64,000 nucleotides of DNA from assembly GCA_947034895.1 (NCBI GenBank), contig OX344764.1:73079348-73143347 (forward strand), in the 5' to 3' direction. Source of the DNA: Rhytidiadelphus loreus (lineage: Eukaryota; Streptophyta; Bryopsida; Hypnales; Hylocomiaceae). Made by a program: the position numbers and the translations under genes. Shown here piece after piece: positions 46,807 to 56,690 of this stretch; the stretch's first letter is position 1, and each line of letters starts with the position of its first letter. The notes beneath the pieces are model-generated. The model saw only the letters and a list, made by a program, of their open reading frames with translations. It was not told where the DNA came from and ran no database searches.

Positions 46807-46967
46807 TTAAATGCTCATTTGATAGTGCAAAAACCACTTAGAGTTAAAAGATGAATTTACCTAGGGTCTTTGAAATCCTCCTGAGATGTATTTCAAGTTG
46901 AAATGTTTGTTTTATTTTGTTAATAAATGTACAAGATTATAATGAAAGTCAAAGTCTGCTCACTTAA

Positions 46968-47187
46968 CCCCTTAATGCCTCAATCCTTTTTCAAATTTTG
47001 GCACATTTTTACTTGTATCTTTCTACAGAATTGTCATTTACCGTAATTTCATGAAACTGATCATTTAGGAAGGTAGTCTTTTCAAGATTCAAGTGTTACA
47101 TTGGATGAATGAAAAGTTAGTTGGACAATGCAAAGCCTTGAAACCTTTTGTCATCGTCTAGAAAATGGTTGTCGGAGCGGTTACGGG
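46968..47187. mobile_element. Possible short TTAA-flanked MITE
   Basis: TTAA at 46964-46967 and 47188-47191 encloses 220 bp with ends CCCCTTAATGCC and, inward from the right, CCCGTAACCGCTCC. Terminal similarity is limited to the first several bases, so this is less certain than the larger elements. Confidence 0.45.
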
Positions 47188-47191
47188 TTAA

Positions 47192-48215
47192 ATTCAAAAG
47201 TCATAATTTTTATTTTATTTTATTTATAAATACATTAGGAGTAAATACCTGATGTGGTATAAAAAATGATAGTAGTAAAGACTACCCTAAGCTAGGATCA
47301 GATTCATTAAAGAATAATTCAAGAATGAATTAAATATGACATCTAATGAAATTTTCAAAAATTATAATGTGACATAATTGAAAATTGTAGAGAATATTAA
47401 TGAAAATAATCTAAATCCTCAAGAAACCCACTAAGTCAAAGTTGTAAGTATTGGTTATATTGTAAGTATCAATAATAAAAGCTGTGAGTATTGAAAAAGC
47501 TGTGAGTATGGTTATAAGTTAGGGAGTATTCTAAAGCATGCTATTGGTCGCAAAATATTCTGAACCCTATAAAATGAACTTCCAAAAATTGTAAATCAAG
47601 TTAATGAATTAAAATTCAACTCAAAAAGAAATGATTTCATATGGGGCCTAATGAATTTGACCCCAACGTATTGTAGCTTGAATTTTGTAGGACATTCATT
47701 TGGCCTAAAAGTAAAAAATAAGAATGGTGAAAATGGAATACAACTAATGTTTTGGATTTTGGATTTTTTAAATTAAAAATAATATAAAAATTTAACCTAC
47801 TAACTTCCAAGGTTATTGCAAAAGGATTTTAAAAATTATGTACTAACATAGAACAACCCAATGTCAGCAATCATCCAATTCCTATATCTATTGGACCCTC
47901 TCATTTGCGTCAATCACCCGCCCATTACCACAATCTTTAGCACCCCTTTAGCATCATGACAATGCACTTGGAGAGGAGACAAATCAGCTCGTGATTTAGC
48001 ATGGACCTACCCATGATTTACTAATTTAGTCCCAACAAACTTTAAAAAATCACAGAAATTTCATTTCTTGTCTAAATAGCCACTTCTACAAGGTATAAGA
48101 TAGCAAATTTGCTTGGTAATAGGTATATTTACTTTAAACCAAACCACCTTGAAGATCACATGTAGAGGTAGTCTTCCACTTTGTGAAGCCATACTCAACC
48201 AATCCCATGTTACAC
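47192..48215. other. Intergenic sequence, nothing recognised
   Basis: AT-rich sequence with short direct repeats (gctgtgagtattg, 47480-47510). No gene, RNA or clear transposon end was found. Confidence 0.4.
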
Positions 48216-48637
48216 ACCCTAAAGGACCATTGCCACTTTAGAGAACAAATGGTATTTCAAGCAAGTACCTACGAGTTGAATTTTTGTCATGATTCTTTGA
48301 AACCTTTTTTGAAGATAGAAAAACTGATTAGCTTCATGGAAATGTAATTCTTTTTTCAATTGGTGCCTAGGAACAAAAGTTATGCCCAAATAAGCTCAAA
48401 ACCGGGAGAGGGGGCAATAAAAACAGATTTCAAAATTTGAATGTTTTTTCAAATTGTATTAATTTTAGTCTACATAGAAAGCTTGATTCATTCCATTTGG
48501 ATTTGGTATGAGAAAGTTATGGACAATCTTGTTTTTTGGGCAATTAGAGTATCTTCTTGAAAAAATAACTTATAGGATTTATTTTTGAATGCAATTCCTA
48601 CAATTTTGAATAAAAAAGGAAGTTCCACATGGTTTAA

Positions 48638-49580
48638 CCCCGAAAGGACCATTGTCCCTTCAGGGGACAAATGCGTTTTCGGGCAGGTATCTATGGGCTG
48701 AAATTTTCTCCTGATTTTTTGAAATTTCTTTTGGAGGTAGGAAAATTGATTAGCTTCGTGGGAATATAATTTTTTTCAAAATTGGTGCCCAGGAACAATA
48801 GTTATGACCAAATAAGCTCAAACGAGGGGATGGCGGGCATCTTGGGCAGCCAAAAACAAAATGGACAAAAATTTGAATTTTCTTTTTAATATTGTTTTTT
48901 CTCATAGATTATATTTTTGTCTATCTGGAAAGCTTTTATTCATTTCATTTGGATATGTTATGACAAAGTTATGGACATTCTTGTTTTTCGGGTAGTTAGA
49001 GCATCTTCTTCAAAAAAATAACTTGTAGGATTCATTTTTGAATGCAATTTTTCAAATTTTTCAAATTCTTCTTTTTTGCATGGTCTGATTTACTTGCTAG
49101 AACAATCTCACCATTGGGATTAGTGCATTTTAATTTCATCTAAAATATATGAATATTTGAGAATTTCCTTCTATCTCATACCTACTTCTACTTAACAATT
49201 TTTTTAAGAATGATAATTAATTTTTTTTTGAATTTTTTTTTCTTACCTAGACTCTCAACCCAATTCTCCACTATAAATATTTAAAGCTCAAAACTCTGTA
49301 GTGCAAAATTTTAAGTTAAAAATGTTCAAAGTAAAAAAATCTAGTCCAGCAATGTGCTGAAAATTTTGTTTATTCCACTTTAAACGCAGATATCTTGCAA
49401 TCTGAGCGGTCAAAAATTCTGAATTTTTTTCCACACACTCTCATACTAGTTAGGTGTAAGATCCTACAGTTCGATATAAAAAATAAAAAATAAAAAATAA
49501 AAAATTTCTTTTACTCCTTGCTATAGGTATGGCAGTTTTGAGTGTTTTCTTGCAGAAAAAAGGCCTTGGTCCTTTAGCGG
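48638..49580 (-). mobile_element. TTAA MITE (family 1) nested in another copy
   Basis: This 943 bp element begins CCCCGAAAGGACCATTG after TTAA 48634-48637 and ends ggtcctttagcgg before gTAA 49581-49584 (one base of the duplication decayed). The target was the TTAA in catggtTTAAtttgcttg of the outer copy, a sequence preserved in other copies. It is a clear self-into-self insertion. Confidence 0.82.
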
Positions 49581-49770
49581 GTAATTTGCTTCCATGAACA
49601 ATCTTACCATTAGGATTAGTGCATTTTAATTCCTTTTTTGGAGAAATTTATAATTTAGATTTTCTTTCTATCTCATACCTATTTCTACTTAATAATTTCT
49701 AAGAGAATAAAAATTAATAATAATTTTTTCTCCAAGACTCTTAACTCATTTCCCTACAATAAACATTTAA

Positions 49771-50319
49771 CCCTAGAGTACTTTGACATCTAATTTTTGA
49801 ATAATGTACAAATTCAAAATTAGACTTATTTCTCAATACAGCTTGGATGAAAGTCATCCTAATTTTTAGAGATACTTTATGAAGTTGTGGTCCTATCCAA
49901 GGGTTGGATAGGGTGTTACTAGAGCACATATTTTTCTAAAATTACAAATGTGAAGTGGTTGACTTGCGTTGAAAATTGGAATTGCAAAAATGAGGTCATA
50001 GACTCAAAGATCAAAAAAATTCCAAAAAAATTCCATATCAAGAGAACCTCATTTTAAATCCTTTCCAACAAAATTCACCTCAAAAATGATAATATCTTGC
50101 TTGTTATTGAATTTTGAAGGAATTTTGAATTTTCCCTTTGAAAATTTATAGAAAGAAGTTGGTGATAGCATTGGTGAACCTAACCGTATGGATAGAATCT
50201 AAAACTAAAACTCTACAACTTCTATTTGCATCTCAAATCCAAAATATTCTTCCAAAGAGTACTTTATGATGATTTTTCTGAAATTGTCAATTTTGGAGAT
50301 GAGTTTGGATGCTTACGGG
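49771..50319. mobile_element. TTAA-flanked element nested in the family-1 copy
   Basis: TTAA at 49767-49770 and 50320-50323 bounds 549 bp that begins CCCTAGAGTACTTTGACATC and ends gatgcttacggg. The host copy continues on both sides (ccctacaataaaca|tttaaagttcaaaactttg), matching ccactataataatttaaagc of undisturbed copies. The inside is unlike families 1 and 2. A 62-codon minus-strand frame across its left end is incidental. Confidence 0.75.
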
Positions 50320-50616
50320 TTAAAGTTCAAAACTTTGTAGTGCAAAAAATTTGATTTAAGAAGGTTCAAAGTCAAATAAACAAGTCTCGCAATGTGTTGA
50401 AAAACTTGTTTTATTCACTTTGAACATAGATATCTTGCAATCTATGCAATCAAAAATTTTGCAATTTTTTCAATACATTCTCATACTAGTTAGGTGTAAG
50501 ATCCTCAAAAAAAGAAAAAGAAAAAGAAAAAGAAAGTTTCAATTTTTTTTTACTCTTTGCTATAAAATTGGTAGTCTTGAGTATTTGTTCACATAAAAAA
50601 GGCCTTGGTCCTTTAA

Positions 50617-51004
50617 CCCATTAAGGACCATGGTTTGACCAAATAGAAGGCGGGTGGGCAAGACGATTTGTGGTTTTAAGCAGAAAATGGAAAAAAATAC
50701 CAAATAGTGATGCATTCTAGAGACTTGACCTAATCAATAGACTTTGCATGAATGCCTCAAGTTTTGCAATAAATGCATGACAAGTTTTGCTTTGTTTTGT
50801 GTATTTTTAGTCAATAATTTGTTTGTTTTTTAACCCAAAAATCACATACTAGCACAAATTGTCATAATTCTTGTCCCAATGCATTTGGTTCATAGTTCCC
50901 TACACCCATCTTCTTCTATTTGTGTCCAAATTCATTGTAAAACTCTCTCTACCAATATAAAAGTGTCAATTTCAACCAAAACGTGGTCGACTGGTCTTTA
51001 AACT
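50617..51004. mobile_element. Probable TTAA-flanked MITE, 388 bp
   Basis: It lies between TTAA 50613-50616 and 51005-51008. The left end is CCCATTAAGGACCATGG. Read inward, the right end is AGTTTAAAGACCAGTCGACC, so aaggacca/aaagacca and a following ..gacc correspond. It is immediately followed by the dispersed repeat also found at 30555 and 43600. Confidence 0.5.
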
Positions 51005-51272
51005 TTAAGTGTCTAAGCCTTTCCAAGTGTGTTTTTCCTATAAAAAAATAGCATGGACTTATACTTATCCCCAATGAAGCAATTTTTTTCTTTAGAATAG
51101 ATGTTTAGAGAGCTTGTTTATTAGTACACATGCCAATTTTGAGTGTGAAATTGCATAGGAGTTGTGAGATTATAACAAAAGAAATGTATGCATTCTATTT
51201 TTAGTATGTTGCCGTTCTCTACAATGTTTCAAAAATTTGCATATAAAAGTTTTTGGAGATGGGAGGTGACAT

Positions 51273-51447
51273 CACTAGTAGAATATTTAAAAATTTTGTT
51301 GTTTCGGTTGCGTTGATTTGGGTTAGTTTTTTGTTGATTTTGACAGAAAACCTATTGTGTTAAAATCAATAAAAAAAACTAACCCAAATCAACACAACAA
51401 AAACAACAAAAATTTTAAATTTTCTACTAATGATGGTTCTACTAGTG
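51273..51447. mobile_element. CACTA-type foldback MITE, 175 bp
   Basis: It begins CACTAGTAGAATATTT and ends GGTTCTACTAGTG. Arms of roughly 65-70 bp (tttgttgtttcggttgcgtt..., tgatttgggttagtttttt...) pair around a short centre, and an inner copy of the end (tttctactaatg) precedes the outer right end. It sits in the dispersed repeat copy that starts near 51005. CACTA termini assign it to the same superfamily as 30393-30519, with a different body. Confidence 0.7.
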
Positions 51448-51599
51448 AAATCTAAAATCTATCTTTTAGAGATTAAAGCTTACTCTATAATCTCATTATC
51501 ACACTTTGTGTAATATAATAGAAACCAAATGAAAATAAGATAATTAAAAACTCAAAAAGTGTAAAAAAGAGTTCTAACCAACTTTGTAATCCACAGAAT

Positions 51600-51825
51600 C
51601 CCAAATATTTCTTTAATATCACTATTATATGTATAATATAGAATCACAATCCCATATTACCAATATTATTTGTTGTGTTTTTTCGAGTATTTCTTTAATG
51701 TCATTTTTATATACAACACAATATCATCACATCTCCATAGTGTTCCTTCTAACATCTTTTTTACTATCATTTATACATGCAATGCTATATTGTCACAACT
51801 CCCTTTTATTATGTTGTGTATTTCT
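51600..51825. repeat. ~85-90 bp tandem repeat (continues at 52757 and 53060)
   Basis: The unit has tatttctttaat(a/g)tcac/attt..atatacaacacaatatcatcacaac. Copies start near 51605, 51690 and 51770, and after the inserted element at 52760 (tgtcacttttacattcaaca) and 53060. The TTAA in each unit is the insertion target used at 51826. Confidence 0.65.
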
Positions 51826-51829
51826 TTAA

Positions 51830-52756
51830 CCCATATAGGACCAAACTACATTTCTTTGGCAACATAGTGATTTTTGGCAGCTCATTACAAATGGAGTTTC
51901 ACTTTTTTTTCTTTGAAATTTTCACACAACATGTTCCCAAGGAGTAGCTTTAAGGCCCAACAATTTTCATAAAATTTGACTACATGGTTAAAAGTTATTG
52001 TATAATATGTAATTTTCTTTAAATTTTGGGTAATTTTGGTAGCTCAAAAAATTATTAAAAAAATACTTTTTTAAGAATTAAAAAAAAAGAAAATGGTTCT
52101 CTAGATTATGTGGAAAGCTTTAAATCATTCCATTTTGATTAATGAGATAAAAGTTAGGAGGAGTTTTAGTTTGTGGGTAGTTATGAAATCTCTACTCTAA
52201 AATAAACTTTGAAGTCCCTTTTTTAATTCAACTTTCAATATTTTTTGAAAACTGTAAAATCATAAGATGTAGATTTTTTATTGCAACATAAAACCATTGG
52301 AATTAGCATCTTTCAAGTCCATAACTCAATTCTTATCAATTTAGTATTTTGAATCATTATCTACTTTTTTTGCTTATTATTTTTTTCCTATATGTTGTAC
52401 AATTTTAAATGATAAAAAAGAAATTCAAGCATGTAGCCAACTTGCCTTGAAGAATGAATCCAAAAAAGCACCACCATTTTGGACATTTTTCATACAAATG
52501 TGCCCTCATAAAGTGTAGCTGCCCCGTTTTTTACAGGGCCCCCAAAAGGATTTTTGTCACTTCAAACGCTAATATCTTGCAATTTACATGGTGGAAATTG
52601 CTGAAATTTTTTCCACATCTTCTCAAACCAGCGTACTACAAGATCCTACGGTTACATGTGTCCAAAAATGTTTTTTTTTTCTAAAATTTGGTACTTGTAT
52701 TAGAAGTGGCAGTTTTGGAGCTATTTTTTGAAAACATATTTAAAAACCTTTAGGGG
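51830..52756 (-). mobile_element. TTAA-flanked MITE (family 2)
   Basis: This 927 bp element has TTAA 51826-51829 on the left and TTAG 52757-52760 on the right (one base decayed). The left end is CCCATATAGGACCAAAC. The right end read inward is CCCCTAAAGGTTTTTAAA. The body is closely related to 45956-46806. The host is the ~85-90 bp tandem repeat, whose other units (51695, 53069) show the unoccupied TTAA. Confidence 0.82.
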
Positions 52757-52760
52757 TTAG

Positions 52761-54600
52761 TGTCACTTTTACATTCAACATGTATCATCACAATTGCTTA
52801 ATATACATAGTAGTAACATGTTAATGATTAATAGTGGTAGAAACATATTGCTTGTGAAGGACATGTTCCATATTTATTTTGGTTTTAAACTATTTTTTTT
52901 ATCCTTTAGTATTTAAAAAATTAATCAAACTATCCCTCTTTCCAACTATCTTTGTTGGGGTAAAACGTGACTAAATCGGATAAGGTAAGTATATATCCAT
53001 TATGGACCTTGAACCCAATTGCATCCCTGTATACAATTATTCAACATTTTTTAATATTCTGTATTTCTTTAATATCACTTACATATACAACACAATATCA
53101 TGAAAACTTCATAATATCACTTCCCGTGAAAGTTTTCTACGTGTAATTGCCGGCGTAAGTCCCGCATCACTGTGTGTCGGCGAATTCGGCGCATTCTCCT
53201 TCAGCTTCCAAAGCTTCTTCGCTGCATCCCAGCCTGCTCGCAGCCAACATTCTTTCGCAGGTACTTTCCTCCTCCTCACAGTTCATAAAGTACCTAAACT
53301 TTGATTTCCAACACTACTTGCTTGCTTCGAATTCGCCACAAATTTGCTTAAGATTTAGTCGAGGTTTCTGCTTGCGTTTTTTTTGTACGTGCTTGCGGAT
53401 TGAAGTGAACGCATTCCAGTTTTGTAAGTTGTAGCTTGAAATTTGTTTCTTTTTCATGATTGAATTCTTTCATTGAGTTCTTAAGGGACACTCACACCAG
53501 TTCTTACATAAGAACGTTTGTGAAAAACAAGACCTGGGGAGCAAACAAAAAGATTCCCGTTCACACGTCGTGGACAGAGAGAAAACAACCTGGTAATTCC
53601 CGACAGTCTTGTAAGTACAATACATTCACACATGCGGTGTTACCTTCAGATTTGTGTGCCAGCGTGAAACTTTTGAAGGACAGAAAACCAAGCGGTCCCC
53701 GCTTGCAAGAGGGTTTTTTGTAACCACTTCCGGCCATTTTCTCTCCCTCACTTCAGCTGAACAAATTTTCACGGGTTCACTAGGCACTCAGCCCACTTGA
53801 ATGTTTCAAGCCTGGTCTTTTTCTTGGCGTTCAATTTCAAGGTTGTAATCCGGTTGTGTTGGCGGGTGCTGCAGAAGAGCGGGGAGCGATCGGGTTGTGG
53901 ATGCGCCTCGGAGGAGCACGCGTTGGTGATCAGCCATGGTGACAGGAAGACTTTGCTAGGGTTCGACTTCTCGCTTCGTCCCTTCCCTTTTGGTAATTAA
54001 ACACAACCGTTTTCCGTTTTTACCCACAATTTTCAAGTGGTGTTGCTTCCAGGTGCCAGCATTGTTGTCTGTATTGTGAGTTACAGGGGGGAGGGGGAGG
54101 GGTGGGGGAGACTTTAGTGGAAGATGTCTGTACCGCAATGGAAGCAAGTTCTTCAAAAAAGAATCGGGCCCCCCATCCAACCAGTCCGCCCCCCCGTACC
54201 CCCACATGTTTGCTCTGTGTGACGAACGGCTTGTTGCTAGTTGCCGTGGATTGTTCAGTGTTTCGATGACTAGCTTTACGAAACAGATAGAGACCGCTTT
54301 ACTTCTGCGAAGCATGTACAGCACAAACGGCTGGTTGTAAACAATTCACTTTCTAAAGCCAACCAGAAAGACTGGGTTGGTTTTCCTCCTTACATGTTTC
54401 CTTTACCGCACATTCTATCTGTCCCCCGTGTCAGAACTATTGTGAATGTTCCTGTCCGAGTAGTCGGAACCCCCAGTCTGCAGCAATCGGAAGGAATTAG
54501 GGTTTTACCTGAGGATGTTGTTGACGAGGCCAGATCGTTTGAATTTCATTTCCTGATTATTTTATCGTTCTTGTTCTTTTCAATAGAGAAGCGCTAGTAT
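52761..54600. other. Transition to GC-richer sequence, no firm gene
   Basis: Up to 53.1 kb it is AT-rich. From 53.15 kb GC rises, with promoter- or exon-like sequence (gcgaattcggcgcattctcc; Ser-rich frame 53174-53270 ending at a donor CGCAG|GTACTT). This could be a leader exon of a transcript reading rightward. A G-rich run is at 54085-54110. I recognise no protein family. Confidence 0.35.
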
Positions 54601-55172
54601 CAAATAGTGGCTTCATTGTTGAAGCATATGCGTGTAGGTCTGCAGCAATCGGTTTGAGCTGACTTGAGCTGCTGTGAAGCTCGTCGGGAGTGACTGCCCA
54701 ATTTCTCCAATTGCTGGCCGTGATTCATGGTATTCACAAATTCTAGTCTTCTACCTGGTACTGGGAAAAAATTACAGTGCGTGGAAATGTCTAGAACTCT
54801 AGATCCGTCCGACTGTGAGGTGCAGTTGGTGATCCCGGTGTGGATGGTTGGGCTCCACAGGAAGTGCATATCCACTGCCTCTACGGCTGGATATTTGAAG
54901 AAGTATTACAATTACGAATTTCAAGCATCTGTTGGATTGAATTTGTTGAAGTGATTTGGTCGATCAGACTCGTTTCTTAGGTTGCGTGAACGAAGTCCAG
55001 GTGTTGTAGCTGGCCAGGCACCATTTTATGAGAACATCAGGATTTTGCAGACCCTGGGTTTTAGGGCTTCTACTTCTGTTGTTCCTGAGAAGTGAGAGTC
55101 TGTCAGGTTTAAGGAGAAAACGTGTATATTGAATGTCGCTCCTGATCTACAGTGTCAAAACCCTAATAAACA

Positions 55173-55268
55173 CACTGTTCTTTGGTACGTTTGCAACATT
55201 AAGCTCCAATTCTTCACCAAATCGGCCTACCAGATATCTATGCAATTCGCTTGTCAAGGCACCAAGAC
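55173..55268 (-). repeat. Antisense copy of a glutathione synthetase coding segment
   Basis: These 96 bases are the reverse complement of 59165-59260, inside the glutathione synthetase gene, with a single difference at 55240 (95/96). Similarity stops abruptly on both sides. Immediately to the right lie four short gggtatcaca-type repeats (55272-55312). In a rightward transcript this segment would be complementary to codons about 265-296 of the glutathione synthetase mRNA. Confidence 0.92.
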
Positions 55269-55565
55269 ATCACAGGGTATCTTAGGGTATCACAGGTTAT
55301 CGTAGGGTATCACAATCGAAACATAGGTGAAGGGCATCCAAGTTAAGCATGGGATCCTATGATTGGATCTGTTAAAAAACATATATTGATGAAGATTTTG
55401 AACTTGCTTTGGGGACGAGTGTTTTGAAGCTGCTTTTGGACGAGAATTTTGAAGTAGTAGAAAAAACGAAGTCGGGTTAAGATCCTTTCTTCCATGTGAG
55501 CTTTCATTTTGATGGGCACCGTTGAGTTTTCGCTGCTCCGCCTCTAGCTTTCGGCCGGAGTGAAC

Positions 55566-55920
55566 CATTCCTCTATAGAATCTCTTGTTTTAGATTTTTC
55601 ATCGAAAAGCAATAGAATTCCTGCTCATTTTCTAAAACCCAGAAGATCGGGGCTTAGGGTTCGGAGTTCTGTAGCGGTCGAGCGCGCAGGATTGAAAGAG
55701 GTGGAGCTATTGATACTTCGTGTTGGATGTTTTGCTCTTGTTGCTGGTGTCATTCCTCTGTAGAGCCTTTTTCTTTAGTTCCTTCATCGAAAAGCATTGG
55801 AATTCTTGCTCATTTTCTAAAATCCAAAAGAGTTGGGACTTACTTAGGGTTGTTGGAGTTTTGTAGCGACCGAGCCTGCAGGAGTCATTGAAAGAGGTGC
55901 AGCTACTGACTCAAGCGAAT
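55566..55920. repeat. Direct duplication of ~190 bp
   Basis: About 55566-55712 and 55752-55905 share, in order, attcctct.tagagcctt/aatctctt, tcatcgaaaagca.t.gaattc, tgctcattttctaaaa, cttagggtt, gagtt.tgtagcg.(t/c)cgagc and aggtg.agcta. Both halves diverged by about 15-20 percent. It lies in the GC-richer region before the TRM4-like remnant. Its role is unknown. Confidence 0.75.
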
Positions 55921-56146
55921 TTCCGTTCGAGAGCTTCATAATTTGCGCAGGTAATCTCATTCTCCATTCTCCACAGGATACAAAAGAAATCACCCCTCGA
56001 TTCTTTTGACTTTCTATAAACTTTGTAAAGATGCTGTTAGAGTTTGAAGCTTGGCATTCTGAGGTTTGCATTTGAGAGGTTTAGGATAGAGCGGTTTAGA
56101 GCAATTGTTGAATTTTCTTTCGTCTTAGTCTCATATGTTTGCACAC

Positions 56147-56690
56147 AATGCACTCGGAGCTGGAAGATCAATTCACAGTTGTGATGTTTAAATGTGGCAT
56201 GTCATTTTGCACAATTGAACAGAAGCAAAAATTCGTACCCGAGGAGGAGTGGGACGCGTTTATTGCCACTCTGCGGAAGCCCTTGGCAACAACATTGGCA
56301 GGTGAATGACGTTGTTTCAGAAAGCTTGATGTTCTAACTGGTTAAATCCTTAACCATCAGTTATGCCAGTTTTCTTAAAATTCCCTGTTTCAATTATTTT
56401 GATGACTAGGTGTCGAGTTGCTCTTGTCCTTACTGTTCGGAGCTGGTGTGTTCTGAAAATGCTATCATGCTTTGACTCTGTTCTTGTTTTTCAGTGGACA
56501 ATTCGCGGTGGATATCAGAGATCAAATGCAGCGCGACTTCTTTGATCTGTTGAAAAGTGAGATTGAGGTGAGGCCGGATATTTTGATCAAAAGAATTATT
56601 CACTAGTGGTGAAAACTGTTTGCTGCATTGGACAAGAAGAGAATACCTTGGAATAGAAAGCATTCAGCTGGCCATGTTTTCGTTGTAAGC
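56147..56690 (+). pseudogene. TRM4/NSUN2-like tRNA methyltransferase remnant (N-terminal exons)
   Basis: The first block (56147-56301) ends with EQKQKFVPEEEWDAFIATLR then KPL, matching the conserved N-terminal phrase of TRM4/NSUN2 tRNA (cytosine-5)-methyltransferases (YYKEQ.IVPEEEWD.F...LRKPLP..FR). A second block after an acceptor at about 56494 gives GQFAVDIRDQMQRDFFDLLK, corresponding to the next family segment. The two do not join in frame across the visible donor (gcag|gtgaatg), and the FRIN part is missing. A weak third block near 56660 reads PWNRKHSAGHVF where the family has PWYP.NLAWH. The catalytic methyltransferase domain is not seen. It is most likely a 5' fragment of a gene copy. 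Confidence 0.5.

Larger units (their letters stand above)
48216..50612 (-). mobile_element. TTAA MITE (family 1) carrying two nested insertions
   Basis: The outer copy begins CCCTAAAGGACCATTGCC at about 48216 and runs in reverse orientation to aaggccttggtcc at 50612. Its body is split at 48634 by a second family-1 element (48638-49580) and at 49767 by a 549 bp TTAA element (49771-50319). The outer sequence reads continuously when both are skipped: agttccacatgg|tttaatttgc, and aataaacat|ttaaagttc. Its right terminus abuts another TTAA element starting at 50613. Confidence 0.78.

Noticed and set aside
53956..54324. 122-codon minus-strand frame with proline run
   Set aside because: The frame crosses a G-rich low-complexity run and has no recognisable domain.
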